A stretch of 64,000 nt of DNA from assembly GCF_001443605.1 (NCBI RefSeq), contig NZ_CP013118.1, positions 4,613,001 through 4,677,000 of the forward strand, written 5' to 3'. The position numbers and the translations under genes were made by a program. The DNA comes from Salinivirga cyanobacteriivorans (lineage in GTDB: Bacteria > Bacteroidota > Bacteroidia > Bacteroidales > Salinivirgaceae). The stretch's first letter is position 1. Every line of letters begins with the position of its first letter. Shown here in pieces: positions 28,106 to 36,960 of this stretch. The notes beneath the pieces were generated by a model, which saw nothing but the letters and a program-made list of their open reading frames with translations, was not told the origin of the DNA and searched no databases.

Positions 28106-29368
28106 TTAGCCTCCAAAATCATCGTAGGCTATATTTTCTTCGGGTACTCCCAAATCAATGAGCATTTTTGTTGCAGCATCATTCATCATTGGGGGGCCGC
28201 AGAGATAATATTCAAGTTCTTCGGGTTCATCATGTTTCGATAGATAATTGTCATAAATTACCTGGTGAATAAATCCGGTATCGCCATCCCAGTTATCCTC
28301 TGGCAGAGGTTCTGAAAGGGCAATTGTAAAATCGAAGTTCGGGAAATTATTTTCAATTTCTCTGAATTCATCTTCGTAAAATACCTCTTTTTTAGACCGC
28401 GCTCCATACCAGAAAGTAACTTTACGGTCGGTTTTAACTGTTTTAAACAAGTGGAACAGGTGTGAGCGCATTGGCGCCATTCCGGCACCACCGCCAATGA
28501 ACATCATTTCGCGCTGGGTATCTTTCAGGAAGAATTCTCCGTAAGGTCCGCTAATGGTAACTTTGTCTCCCGGTTTAAGTGAGAAAATGTACGATGAGCA
28601 AACCCCTGGATTAACATTTTTAAACTGACCTTTCACACGGTCAAATGGAGGTGTGGCAATACGAATATTAAGCATCACGATATTACCTTCTGCCGGGTGG
28701 TTTGCCATTGAGTATGCACGGAACTGGGGTTCGGGATTTTTCATTTTCAGGTCGAAAAGGCCCATTTTTTCCCAATCTTCGCGGAATGGTTCTTCCACTT
28801 CAACGTCTTTTGCAAAATCTACTTCAACTTTAGGTACATCAATTTGTATATACCCACCACTCTTGAAATCGAGGTTTTCACCTTCGGGTAGTTTAACCAC
28901 AAATTCTTTAATAAATGTAGCCACGTTTTTGTTGGAAACAACTTCGCATTCCCATTTTTTAATGCCCATTACTTCTTTGGGCACGTGCATCTTTATATCA
29001 TCTTTAACTTTAATTTGGCAGCCCAGACGCCAATTATCCTGAATTTCCTTACGCGTAAAGAACCCGGTTTCTGTAGGCAAGATGGTACCTGCACCAGACT
29101 CAACCTGGCATTTACACATTCCGCATGTTCCACCACCACCGCAGGCAGAGGGCAGGAATAACCCATTGCTACTTAATGTTGATAGCAGGGTACCGCCCGG
29201 ATCTGTCTCAAACTCTTTTTCGCCATCGTTTATATCGATCTGAACTTTACCCTGAGGCGTTAGTTTCTTTTTGGCAAAAAGCAAAATCGATACAAGCATC
29301 ATGATGATGATCAGGAAGACAGCAACGCTTATTTCTATAACTGTTATATTTGATGTTAACCAAATCAT
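28106..29368 (-). CDS. nqrF: Na+-translocating NADH:quinone reductase subunit F
   Basis: NqrF is the electron entry subunit: it oxidises NADH and passes electrons through FAD and a 2Fe-2S centre. The 420 residues comprise an N-terminal membrane helix (about 10-32), a plant-type ferredoxin domain with Cys76, Cys82, Cys85 and Cys117, an FAD domain with RAYSMANHP, and a C-terminal NADH-binding domain (MMFIGGGAGMAPMRSH). It is the last gene of nqrABCDEF. No nqrM or apbE is seen in the window. Confidence 0.97.
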   Translation of the reverse strand: MIWLTSNITVIEISVAVFLIIIMMLVSILLFAKKKLTPQGKVQIDINDGEKEFETDPGGTLLSTLSSNGLFLPSACGGGGTCGMCKCQVESGAGTILPTETGFFTRKEIQDNWRLGCQIKVKDDIKMHVPKEVMGIKKWECEVVSNKNVATFIKEFVVKLPEGENLDFKSGGYIQIDVPKVEVDFAKDVEVEEPFREDWEKMGLFDLKMKNPEPQFRAYSMANHPAEGNIVMLNIRIATPPFDRVKGQFKNVNPGVCSSYIFSLKPGDKVTISGPYGEFFLKDTQREMMFIGGGAGMAPMRSHLFHLFKTVKTDRKVTFWYGARSKKEVFYEDEFREIENNFPNFDFTIALSEPLPEDNWDGDTGFIHQVIYDNYLSKHDEPEELEYYLCGPPMMNDAATKMLIDLGVPEENIAYDDFGG

Positions 29369-29388
29369 GTTTGTCGCTTTTTATCTGA

Positions 29389-30006
29389 TTATAATTTAAT
29401 TCCCATAAAACTCATAAAGGCGATACCCATTAAACCTGTAATAATAAATGTTATACCCAGGCCTCTCAGCGGGGCTGGTACATTTGAGTATCTGATTTTT
29501 TCACGTATTGCTGCAATTCCCACAATGGCAAGTAACCATCCAACACCTGATCCAAGTCCGAATACTGAAGCTTCAACAATACTATTGTAGGCACGTTCCT
29601 GCATGAATAATGAACCACCTAAAATCGAGCAGTTCACAGCAATAAGTGGCAGGAATATACCAAGCGAGGCATAGAGTGTAGGTGCAAATTTGTCTACTAT
29701 CATTTCAACCAACTGCACCATTGATGCAATAACAGCAATAAAAATAATAAAACTCAGAAATCCCAGGTCTACATCAGCGAGGTTGGGAGAGAGCCAGGTT
29801 AGTGCGCCTTCTTGCAGTAGGTAGTTTTCAATCAGGTAGTTCACCGGCACGGTGATACCTAAAACAAATACTACAGCCAATCCAAGTCCCATTGAGGTCT
29901 TAACAGTCTTCGATACGGCAAGGTATGAACACATACCCAGGAAGTAAGCGAAGATCATGTTGTCTATAAATATTGACTTTACAAATATGTCTAATAAATT
30001 TTCCAT
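29389..30006 (-). CDS. nqrE: Na+-NQR subunit E
   Basis: This 205-residue inner-membrane subunit has six hydrophobic segments and is homologous to NqrD. NqrD and NqrE form the membrane core that holds a buried iron centre on the Na+ path. The N-terminal [18 protein letters not shown] contains the conserved Cys of that centre, and [15 protein letters not shown] contains the second. It lies between nqrD and nqrF with 19-20 bp gaps. Confidence 0.96.
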   Translation of the reverse strand: MENLLDIFVKSIFIDNMIFAYFLGMCSYLAVSKTVKTSMGLGLAVVFVLGITVPVNYLIENYLLQEGALTWLSPNLADVDLGFLSFIIFIAVIASMVQLVEMIVDKFAPTLYASLGIFLPLIAVNCSILGGSLFMQERAYNSIVEASVFGLGSGVGWLLAIVGIAAIREKIRYSNVPAPLRGLGITFIITGLMGIAFMSFMGIKL

Positions 30007-30025
30007 TTCAGCTGATTTTCAGTGT

Positions 30026-30679
30026 TTAACTTACGTCAATCAAGTCTTTGTTTCTACTTCTTTGTATCCAGATGATAATTCCAACTGTGATAAGGGCCAT
30101 TGGAGGTAAAATAAACATACCATTGTTTACATAAACTCCTCCTGCTTCGGCGTACCAGCTGTCCGGGATTACCTGGTAGCCCCACAATGTACCTGAACCA
30201 AAGAGTTCTCGTACAAAACCTACAACTACCAATATTACACCGTATCCGGCTGCATTTCCTACACCATCAAGGAACGAAGGCCATACTTTATTGCCAAGGG
30301 CAAAGGCTTCCAGTCTACCCATGATGATACAGTTTGTAATGATAAGTCCTACAAACACCGATAATTGTTTGCTTACATCGTAAACAAATGCTTTGAGTAC
30401 CTGGTCTACAAGAATTACCAGTGCTGCAATAACTACAAGCTGCACAATTATTCGTATACGATTTGGTACTGTTTTACGTAACAGAGATATAATGACGTTA
30501 GCAGCAGCCATTACAGCTACTACTGAGAGTGCCATAACAACTGAAGGTTTGAGTTTCACTGTAACAGCGAGCGCCGAACAAATACCAAGTACCTGAACAG
30601 TAATAGGATTATCCTGCCCGAGCGGATTGGTGAGAAGGCGTCGGTTTTTTGGTGAAAATAGAGGTTCTCTATCGCTCAT
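30026..30679 (-). CDS. nqrD: Na+-NQR subunit D
   Basis: This 217-residue, six-helix membrane subunit pairs with NqrE. NPITVQVLGICSALAVTVK and FVGLIITNCIIMGRLEAFA carry the paired conserved Cys residues. It is 7 bp downstream of nqrC. Confidence 0.96.
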   Translation of the reverse strand: MSDREPLFSPKNRRLLTNPLGQDNPITVQVLGICSALAVTVKLKPSVVMALSVVAVMAAANVIISLLRKTVPNRIRIIVQLVVIAALVILVDQVLKAFVYDVSKQLSVFVGLIITNCIIMGRLEAFALGNKVWPSFLDGVGNAAGYGVILVVVGFVRELFGSGTLWGYQVIPDSWYAEAGGVYVNNGMFILPPMALITVGIIIWIQRSRNKDLIDVS

Positions 30680-30686
30680 TGTTCAA

Positions 30687-31409
30687 TTATTTTTGTTGTT
30701 GTTTAAAATATGTTACATAGCTTCCCAGATTATCTTCCAGCATAGCGTCCAATCCATTACTGGTAATTGTACCTCCAGAAATGGCATCTACAGCATGCGG
30801 ATCATCATCAGGAGCTCCACCTTTAACCACATCGACTGATACAAATTCATTGTCTTTATTGAAAAGCTTTTTTCCAACAAATTGCTGTTCAAATTCAGTG
30901 GTGTTAATTTCTGCTCCTAGACCGGGAGTTTCGCTTTTATGGTCAAAACTGGCTCCTACAATTGTATTATAATCATTTTTGAGTGCCACATAGCCCCAAA
31001 TTGGGCCCCATAAACCTTTTCCCCTTACAGGTAGGATATAGTTTTTTGTTCCATCGTCCTGCTTACTTACAAAAACTGGTAATTTGCGTGATTCAACAGG
31101 TTTATCAAGCTCTTTTTTCAAATCTACGGTGAAGGCTTCTCCTTTTACTTTTTCGCCTTTGGAATTTACAATATAACTATCTACGATGTATTTATCGTAC
31201 AAACTTTCGATATAGCTATTTTTGTTTTCCTGTTCATCTGCATCAAGTCCAAGGCTTACAGAGCTCAGAATGCTCTTTTTCTTCTCGACCTCCACGTTTT
31301 TATCCTGCATTGGTTTAAGCGACATCGCTGCAAAAGATAACAGTGCAGCTACAACCACAACCATAATCGCAGCATAAAGAAATGTATATGTATTACTTTG
31401 CGTATTCAT
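30687..31409 (-). CDS. nqrC: Na+-NQR subunit C
   Basis: NqrC carries one covalently bound FMN on the periplasmic side. The 240 residues include an N-terminal membrane helix (about 8-30) and a flavinylation motif DAISGGT (208-214), where Thr214 is the expected attachment residue; the third position is Gly rather than the commoner Ala. The attachment enzyme ApbE is not encoded in this window. It is 12 bp downstream of nqrB. Confidence 0.96.
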   Translation of the reverse strand: MNTQSNTYTFLYAAIMVVVVAALLSFAAMSLKPMQDKNVEVEKKKSILSSVSLGLDADEQENKNSYIESLYDKYIVDSYIVNSKGEKVKGEAFTVDLKKELDKPVESRKLPVFVSKQDDGTKNYILPVRGKGLWGPIWGYVALKNDYNTIVGASFDHKSETPGLGAEINTTEFEQQFVGKKLFNKDNEFVSVDVVKGGAPDDDPHAVDAISGGTITSNGLDAMLEDNLGSYVTYFKQQQK

Positions 31410-31421
31410 GTGTATCTAAGT

Positions 31422-32573
31422 TTAAGCGTTGGCACTTACATTAGCTCGTTTCATACGTTTCTTAATATTGCCCTGTACCACATAGTAATCAATGAGTGGT
31501 GCAAAAACATTCATAAACAGAATGGCAAGCATAACACCTTCCGGGTAGGCCGGATTAACTACCCTGATAAGGATAGCCAGGAAGCCGATTAAGAAGCCGT
31601 ATATGTATTTTCCTTTTGTTGTTTGCGATGCCGATACAGGATCTGTAGCCATAAATACAATACCAAAAGCAAATCCACCCATAATAAGGTGTTGCCACCA
31701 GGGTATTTCCATAAATGGGTTTACTGCAAAAGCATTAAGCAGAAGTCCCATAACAGCACCTCCTATGGTTGCAGATAGCATAATGCGCCAGCTTCCAATA
31801 CCTGTAAAAAGCAAAATAAACGCACCTAATAATATCGCAATAACCGAAGTTTCGCCAATTGACCCTGGAATAAAACCGATTAACATGTCCATGGTTGAAT
31901 GGGCTTGTGGTTCCCCTAATGCCCCCAATGCAAGCGGTGTTGCACCTGAAAAGGCATCTGCTTTTTCGGCAATCCAAACCTGGTCTCCTGACATATAACT
32001 CGGATATGCAAAGAACAGAAATGCACGTGCCATTAAAGCGGGGTTAAAAATATTCATTCCGGTTCCCCCAAATACCTCTTTTCCAATAATAACAGCAAAT
32101 GCTGTGGAAACAGCTATCATCCATAGCGGCACTGTTACAGGCATTACAAGGGGTATGAGCATTCCGGAAACCAAAAAGCCTTCATTGATTTGGTGCCCTC
32201 TAACTTGTGCGAAAATAAATTCAATTCCAAGTCCAACCACATAGGATACAATTACTATGGGTAGCACTTTTAGAAAACCGTACCAGAAAATATCGAAAAA
32301 GCCTTGATCTGCAAGAGTTCCGATTGATTCAAAATGCTGGTAGCCGGCGTTATACATACCAAAAAGCAGTGCCGGTATTAGTGCCAGTACTACCGTACCC
32401 ATGGTCCGTTTTAGGTCTATCACATCATGTATGTGCACGCCATTTTTGGATGTAGTATTTGGTACGTATAAAAATGTTTCAAATCCGTCAAAAACAGAGT
32501 GGAGCTTTTCAAATCGGCCTCCCTTCTCGAATTGAGGTTTGATTTTATCTAAAAATCTTCTTAGTGGTTTCAT
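31422..32573 (-). CDS. nqrB: Na+-NQR subunit B
   Basis: This 383-residue membrane subunit has about ten helices and carries the second covalent FMN at Thr212 within DAFSGATPLAL, plus the riboflavin and quinone sites. The N-terminal cytoplasmic stretch of about 55 residues is typical. A 91-bp gap separates it from nqrA, the widest in the operon. Confidence 0.97.
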   Translation of the reverse strand: MKPLRRFLDKIKPQFEKGGRFEKLHSVFDGFETFLYVPNTTSKNGVHIHDVIDLKRTMGTVVLALIPALLFGMYNAGYQHFESIGTLADQGFFDIFWYGFLKVLPIVIVSYVVGLGIEFIFAQVRGHQINEGFLVSGMLIPLVMPVTVPLWMIAVSTAFAVIIGKEVFGGTGMNIFNPALMARAFLFFAYPSYMSGDQVWIAEKADAFSGATPLALGALGEPQAHSTMDMLIGFIPGSIGETSVIAILLGAFILLFTGIGSWRIMLSATIGGAVMGLLLNAFAVNPFMEIPWWQHLIMGGFAFGIVFMATDPVSASQTTKGKYIYGFLIGFLAILIRVVNPAYPEGVMLAILFMNVFAPLIDYYVVQGNIKKRMKRANVSANA

Positions 32574-32664
32574 TCTGTTAATTTTTAAAGTACTTACTCT
32601 GGTTTTCCATAAGTTCGTACACTAGTTGTCAATAATATAAATTATCGTCAACTATTCAAATTCA

Positions 32665-34011
32665 CTACATTGTTTCTTTTATCATAAGGTCAATACCTTT
32701 GCGCAAAATGTTTTGTACTTCTATTTTCGATGTACATACATATTCACACAGGGCCATATCTTCTTCTACAACTTCAAAGATCCCTAGTTGCTCCATCTCA
32801 TCAATGTCTTCTATCATGATGGCTTTGAGTAATTGTACTGGCATAACATCCATAGGGAAAACTTTTTCATACTCACCGGTTACAACAAAAGCACGCTGGT
32901 CGCCATGCAAATTGGCTGATATTTCGTACTTTTTTCCGGGCATTAACCAGGAGAAATAAGCTTTGCTGGCAGAGAATTGGTTAAATCTGGGTGCTGCCCA
33001 TCCGAAAAATTCATAATCATCACCTTCCGGAATAACAGTGACTTGCGAATCGTAAAAACCAAGAAAACCGGTTCTCAGAATTTGCCGGCCTGTAAGTGGG
33101 TTTCCGCTAATGTAACGAAGTTTTCCATTGGTATCGCTCTGTTTAAGACACGGAAGCATTTCGTTTCCCACCCGGGCTTTACAATAACCTCTTTTAGGAG
33201 CATGCGAACCAGTCAATGCCACTACTCGCTCAAAATTTACTTCTCCTTTTTCGAAGAGTTTACCAATCATGGCTACGTTTTGAGGATGCACTGTCCATAC
33301 TTTTTCACCTTTTGCCAAAGGTTTGGTGTGGTGGATCTGTATGCCTACATTTCCAGCTGGATGTGGTCCTGAAAAGTATGTTTTTTGTACTCCCTGGGTC
33401 TCTTCAAAGAATCCAGGATTTTCGGCTTTCAGACCTAAGAAAACCTCACCATCTGTAAGTTTAGAAAGAATTTTTATACCATTGAAAAAATCATCTTTTT
33501 CGTCGGCCATGGCAAAATCCATATCTGGTGCCAATGGTCCTGATTCAAAAGATGAAATAAATACATCGCGTGGTTTGTCTTCTGGATTGGCCACGATGCC
33601 ATATGGTCTCATTTCAATGTAAGGCCATAAACCGGATTTGAGTAATAGCTGAACGATCTCTTCACGTGTGTACTCGTCCAGCTTTTTTGTTTGGTGTTTA
33701 ATGACTTCTCTTGGATCACTGGTTTCTATAACCACTTCCAAAATCCGCCTTCTTTCACCACGGTTTACATCAACCACTTTTCCTCCAACAGGAGCAACAA
33801 GCACAATATCATTGTTCTTTTTGTCGAACATGACTACATCGCCTGCTTTTACTTCAGTATCCTGCTTGGCTTTGAGCTTGAGATCAAGTCCATTGAAGTC
33901 TGGTGGCTTAATAGCAAACCTTCCGGTCTCAGGCATGTCTCTCAGTTCTTTTGGGGCTTCTCCTTTTAAGGGAATATTAAGCCCTTTTTTAATTTTAACA
34001 ACTTTTGACAT
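32665..34011 (-). CDS. nqrA: Na+-NQR subunit A
   Basis: This 448-residue soluble subunit associates with NqrB near the quinone site. The N-terminal KIKKGLNIPLKGEAP block and the central LTGSHAPKRGYCKARVGNE block are characteristic. It is the first gene of the operon, with a TAnnTTTG element 35 bases upstream of its ATG. Confidence 0.96.
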   Translation of the reverse strand: MSKVVKIKKGLNIPLKGEAPKELRDMPETGRFAIKPPDFNGLDLKLKAKQDTEVKAGDVVMFDKKNNDIVLVAPVGGKVVDVNRGERRRILEVVIETSDPREVIKHQTKKLDEYTREEIVQLLLKSGLWPYIEMRPYGIVANPEDKPRDVFISSFESGPLAPDMDFAMADEKDDFFNGIKILSKLTDGEVFLGLKAENPGFFEETQGVQKTYFSGPHPAGNVGIQIHHTKPLAKGEKVWTVHPQNVAMIGKLFEKGEVNFERVVALTGSHAPKRGYCKARVGNEMLPCLKQSDTNGKLRYISGNPLTGRQILRTGFLGFYDSQVTVIPEGDDYEFFGWAAPRFNQFSASKAYFSWLMPGKKYEISANLHGDQRAFVVTGEYEKVFPMDVMPVQLLKAIMIEDIDEMEQLGIFEVVEEDMALCEYVCTSKIEVQNILRKGIDLMIKETM

Positions 34012-34045
34012 GTCGTTTTTCCATTTAATTTATAGCTAATGTGTA

Positions 34046-34053
34046 CAAAGGTA
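34046..34053 (-). promoter_or_regulatory. -7 promoter element of the nqr operon
   Basis: On the minus strand TACCTTTG matches TAnnTTTG, ending 34 bases before the nqrA ATG. It is separated by one base from the plus-strand element of the divergent gene. Confidence 0.5.
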
Positions 34054-34054
34054 A

Positions 34055-34062
34055 TATTTTTG
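34055..34062 (+). promoter_or_regulatory. -7 promoter element of the T9SS plug-family gene
   Basis: TATTTTTG matches TAnnTTTG and lies 95 bases before the ATG at 34158, back to back with the nqr element. Confidence 0.45.
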
Positions 34063-34157
34063 TAATTTAATGATGTGTAATTTTTGATTGATATACATAT
34101 TATAATAGTATGATATAAATCAATTTTTACTCTTAAAACGTTTAAACATCGCTAGTT

Positions 34158-35501
34158 ATGGTTTGTTCACTAAATTCTAATAGAAATTTACGTTTGTGTT
34201 TCTTGTTAATTTTTGCTTTTCTTTTTTCTGGTTTTCAGTCAGCTTTGGCTCAAAGTATTAAGCCTGATCCGGAATTGTTAAATAATATTGAAAATAAGTA
34301 TGCACATAATTCAAATTTTGTGTTTCATCCCGATATTCGAAGTGTAAAATTAACAAATCCGGGGTGGGAGTTAAGTTATCCTGTTTTGAAACTTAATTCT
34401 GGCCAACAATTGAAACTGACATTTGATGAGTTAAGCCCTGAAAGCAATACTTATTATTATACGGTTGAACATATGAACAGTGACTGGACAGAACGTGATG
34501 CCATATTTACCGAGTATGCTACAGGATTTGAAGAAAATGAAATCAGAGATTATGAATCATCTTATAGTGCTATTGATCCTTATACACATTACGAATTGCT
34601 AATTCCAAATGATGATATTCAATTTAAAATTTCAGGAAACTATTTGATTAGTGTATACGATGGCAATAAGGAAAATTTATTGTTTACCAGAAGATTTATT
34701 GTTTATGAGCAAAAAACCATAGTTGAAGGAGAGGTTCGAAGGGCTATGTCTGAAAATTATGGTAGTACAAGTCATAAAATACCCTTTTCGGTTTATATGA
34801 GGGATTTACAGGTAAATGACCCTTACACTGAGATAGAAGTGAAAGTGCTGCCAAACAATAACTGGCATAAGGCCCATGAAAACTATAAACCGCTATTTAT
34901 AAAAGGTGAACAGCTTGTTTATGAAAGCAAACCTGCCAATGTTTTCAAAGCCGGAAATGAATATCGTACATTTCTGACAAAAGATCTCACTTATGAGGCT
35001 ATAATGGTAGAAAGTATTGAAAGAATTAATTATGATTATCATGTAAAACTGCGCATGGACAAACCCCGGCGTTATTTACAATATGAGCATCATCAGGATC
35101 TAAATGGTATGTTTTATATTGATAAAAGTAACAGCATGACTCCAAATCTGGATGCAGATTATGTAAATGTGTATTTTACACTTGATGTGGAAACGCCTAT
35201 TTTAACCGGCCAGGTATTTGTATTTGGTGAACTAACCAACTATACGTTTTCTTCGCGTAATGTAATGAGTTACAATCCCCGGAAGAAACAATACGAACTG
35301 CGACTTAAGCTGAAACAAGGCTATTACGATTATCAATATGTGGTGTTGGAAAGGCATAACGATAATGCTCCCGATTTTAGCTATATAGAGGGGGATAAAT
35401 GGCAAACAAATAATGATTATTTAATCTATGTGTATCACAAAGATTTATATAAAGGGTATAGCAAGGTAGTCGGGTTTAAAACCCTGCGAACAACTTTTTA
35501 A
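34158..35501 (+). CDS. Type IX secretion system plug-family protein (DUF5103)
   Basis: This 447-residue secreted protein begins with a signal peptide (about 10-32, LCFLLIFAFLFSGFQSALAQ). The start of the mature part (DIRSVKLTNPGWELSYPVLKL) and the following beta-rich domains match the DUF5103 family, whose Flavobacterium member is the Plug protein that closes the SprA translocon in T9SS. The C-terminal half (TGQVFVFGELTNYTFSSRN, then a GYYDYQYV segment) resembles a carbohydrate-binding-type beta sandwich. It is the only T9SS apparatus-related gene here, while three T9SS cargo genes are present. The glutaminase gene follows 10 bp downstream. Confidence 0.85.
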   Translation: MVCSLNSNRNLRLCFLLIFAFLFSGFQSALAQSIKPDPELLNNIENKYAHNSNFVFHPDIRSVKLTNPGWELSYPVLKLNSGQQLKLTFDELSPESNTYYYTVEHMNSDWTERDAIFTEYATGFEENEIRDYESSYSAIDPYTHYELLIPNDDIQFKISGNYLISVYDGNKENLLFTRRFIVYEQKTIVEGEVRRAMSENYGSTSHKIPFSVYMRDLQVNDPYTEIEVKVLPNNNWHKAHENYKPLFIKGEQLVYESKPANVFKAGNEYRTFLTKDLTYEAIMVESIERINYDYHVKLRMDKPRRYLQYEHHQDLNGMFYIDKSNSMTPNLDADYVNVYFTLDVETPILTGQVFVFGELTNYTFSSRNVMSYNPRKKQYELRLKLKQGYYDYQYVVLERHNDNAPDFSYIEGDKWQTNNDYLIYVYHKDLYKGYSKVVGFKTLRTTF

Positions 35502-35511
35502 TTCAACAAAG

Positions 35512-36426
35512 ATGGATTATCAAAAAATATTGGAGTCAATAGCTGAAGAGGTTAAGCCACTTGTCAAAAAGGGAAAGGTTGCTGATTATATTCCTGCACT
35601 GGCTAAGGTTGATATTAATCAGTTTGCCATGTCGGTTATTACAATAGATGGGGCTGAGTTTCATACTGGCGATACAAAGATGAATTTCAGTATTCAGAGT
35701 ATTTCCAAGGTTTTTACTTTTGCTTTGGCTTTTCGTGAACTTCAGGATAGAATCTGGTCAAGGGTTGGTCGTGAACCTTCAGGTAATCCCTTCAATTCAT
35801 TGATTCAGTTAGAAAAAGAAAATGGTATACCCCGTAATCCATTTATCAATGCCGGTGCTTTGGTTATTACCGATATGCTTTTCGATATTGCCGATAATCC
35901 ACGGCAAAAACTTCTGGAGACAATAAAGCTGTTATCAGGAGGCGCCGATATTAGTTATAATAAGCTAATTGCCGAATCAGAGAGGGCCAATGGTTTTAGA
36001 AATGCAGCGCTCGCTAATTTTTTAAAAAGCCATCAAAATATTAAACATGATATTGAGGAGGTGCTTAATCTCTATTTTTGCCATTGCTCAATTGAAATGA
36101 ATACGCGTGAACTCGCCAAATCTTTCCTTTTTCTGGCCAATGGAGGAGTAAATCCCGAAGATAATCATCAGATTTTGACGCTAAGTCAGTCGAAAAGGTT
36201 AAATGCCATGATGACCACCTGCGGATCATACGACGAAGCAGGGGATTTTGCTTTCAGAGTTGGCTTGCCGGGTAAAAGCGGTGTAGGTGGAGGAATTGCT
36301 GCTGTTATTCCGGGAAAACTTGCAGTAGCTGTTTGGAGTCCGGGATTAAATGCCAAAGGTAATTCGCTCGCAGGTATTAAGGCTTTGGAGCTTTTTACCA
36401 CAAAAACCGGTGTGTCGGTTTTTTAA
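35512..36426 (+). CDS. glsA: Glutaminase A
   Basis: This 304-residue cytosolic enzyme hydrolyses glutamine to glutamate and ammonia. It belongs to the beta-lactamase-like serine glutaminases; the nucleophile motif is in FSIQSISKVF, with INAGALV and the Gly-rich GLPGKSGVGGGI as further family blocks. It is only 10 bp after the plug-family gene, so co-transcription is likely although no functional connection is obvious. Confidence 0.95.
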   Translation: MDYQKILESIAEEVKPLVKKGKVADYIPALAKVDINQFAMSVITIDGAEFHTGDTKMNFSIQSISKVFTFALAFRELQDRIWSRVGREPSGNPFNSLIQLEKENGIPRNPFINAGALVITDMLFDIADNPRQKLLETIKLLSGGADISYNKLIAESERANGFRNAALANFLKSHQNIKHDIEEVLNLYFCHCSIEMNTRELAKSFLFLANGGVNPEDNHQILTLSQSKRLNAMMTTCGSYDEAGDFAFRVGLPGKSGVGGGIAAVIPGKLAVAVWSPGLNAKGNSLAGIKALELFTTKTGVSVF

Positions 36427-36960
36427 AAGGCTGAAACCTCCATGTTAACCATTATGCACACTTCGTCTTCGCATTTGCATAGTTTTAGCGGAGCAAGGCA
36501 CGCGATTGATTTTTCGGAGAAGTTACAGTAAAATACTTACTGTCAAGAAGAGGAGGTTCCATCCCGATTTCATCGGGATAGGTACTGACCACTAAAAACT
36601 AAAATAAACGGATAAAATATTGAATGATTGATGTTAAGTTAAATATATGTTATATTCAAGGTGTAAACTGGAGGTTAATTAATAAACTCTTTTTTAACCT
36701 GATTTAAAAAGCCCTGTTTTTCCATTCTTTTCGAAAGTTTGTTTTACGGATACTTTATTTGATCTTTTTTTCTAAAAAACGCAACATAATTAAAATTTAG
36801 GATTGCTATTTGGGAACTTTATGAATATAAAACTCTCTGTACTTAAGTATTTTGTAAGTTTTTATATGATTTTTAACAATTTGTTTAGATAAAAATGCAT
36901 GATTAAATCAAATAATTGTAGTTATTTTGGTCTTTATTTTTAATTAAAAAACATTTTGTT
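36427..36960. other. 534-bp intergenic region with hairpins, no gene
   Basis: The left part (to about 36600) is less AT-rich than the rest and contains several inverted repeats; the right part is very AT-rich and probably holds the promoter of the adhesin gene at 36961. AAAGTTTGT within it fits one half of a LytTR-type site but the second half is poor. No coding sequence is apparent. Confidence 0.6.
36525..36579. repeat. Two adjacent hairpins in the intergenic region
   Basis: ACAGTAA/TTACTGT (36525-36543) and ATCCCGAT/ATCGGGAT (36561-36579) are perfect inverted repeats with 5- and 3-base loops. A 7-bp outer pair AACCTCC (36435-36441) and GGAGGTT (36552-36558) could enclose the first. They resemble dispersed REP-like elements. 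Confidence 0.55.

Noticed and set aside
28106-34011. RNF complex instead of NQR.
   Set aside because: Gene order, subunit A with the LTGSHAPKRG block, and NqrF with ferredoxin plus FAD/NADH domains identify Na+-NQR.
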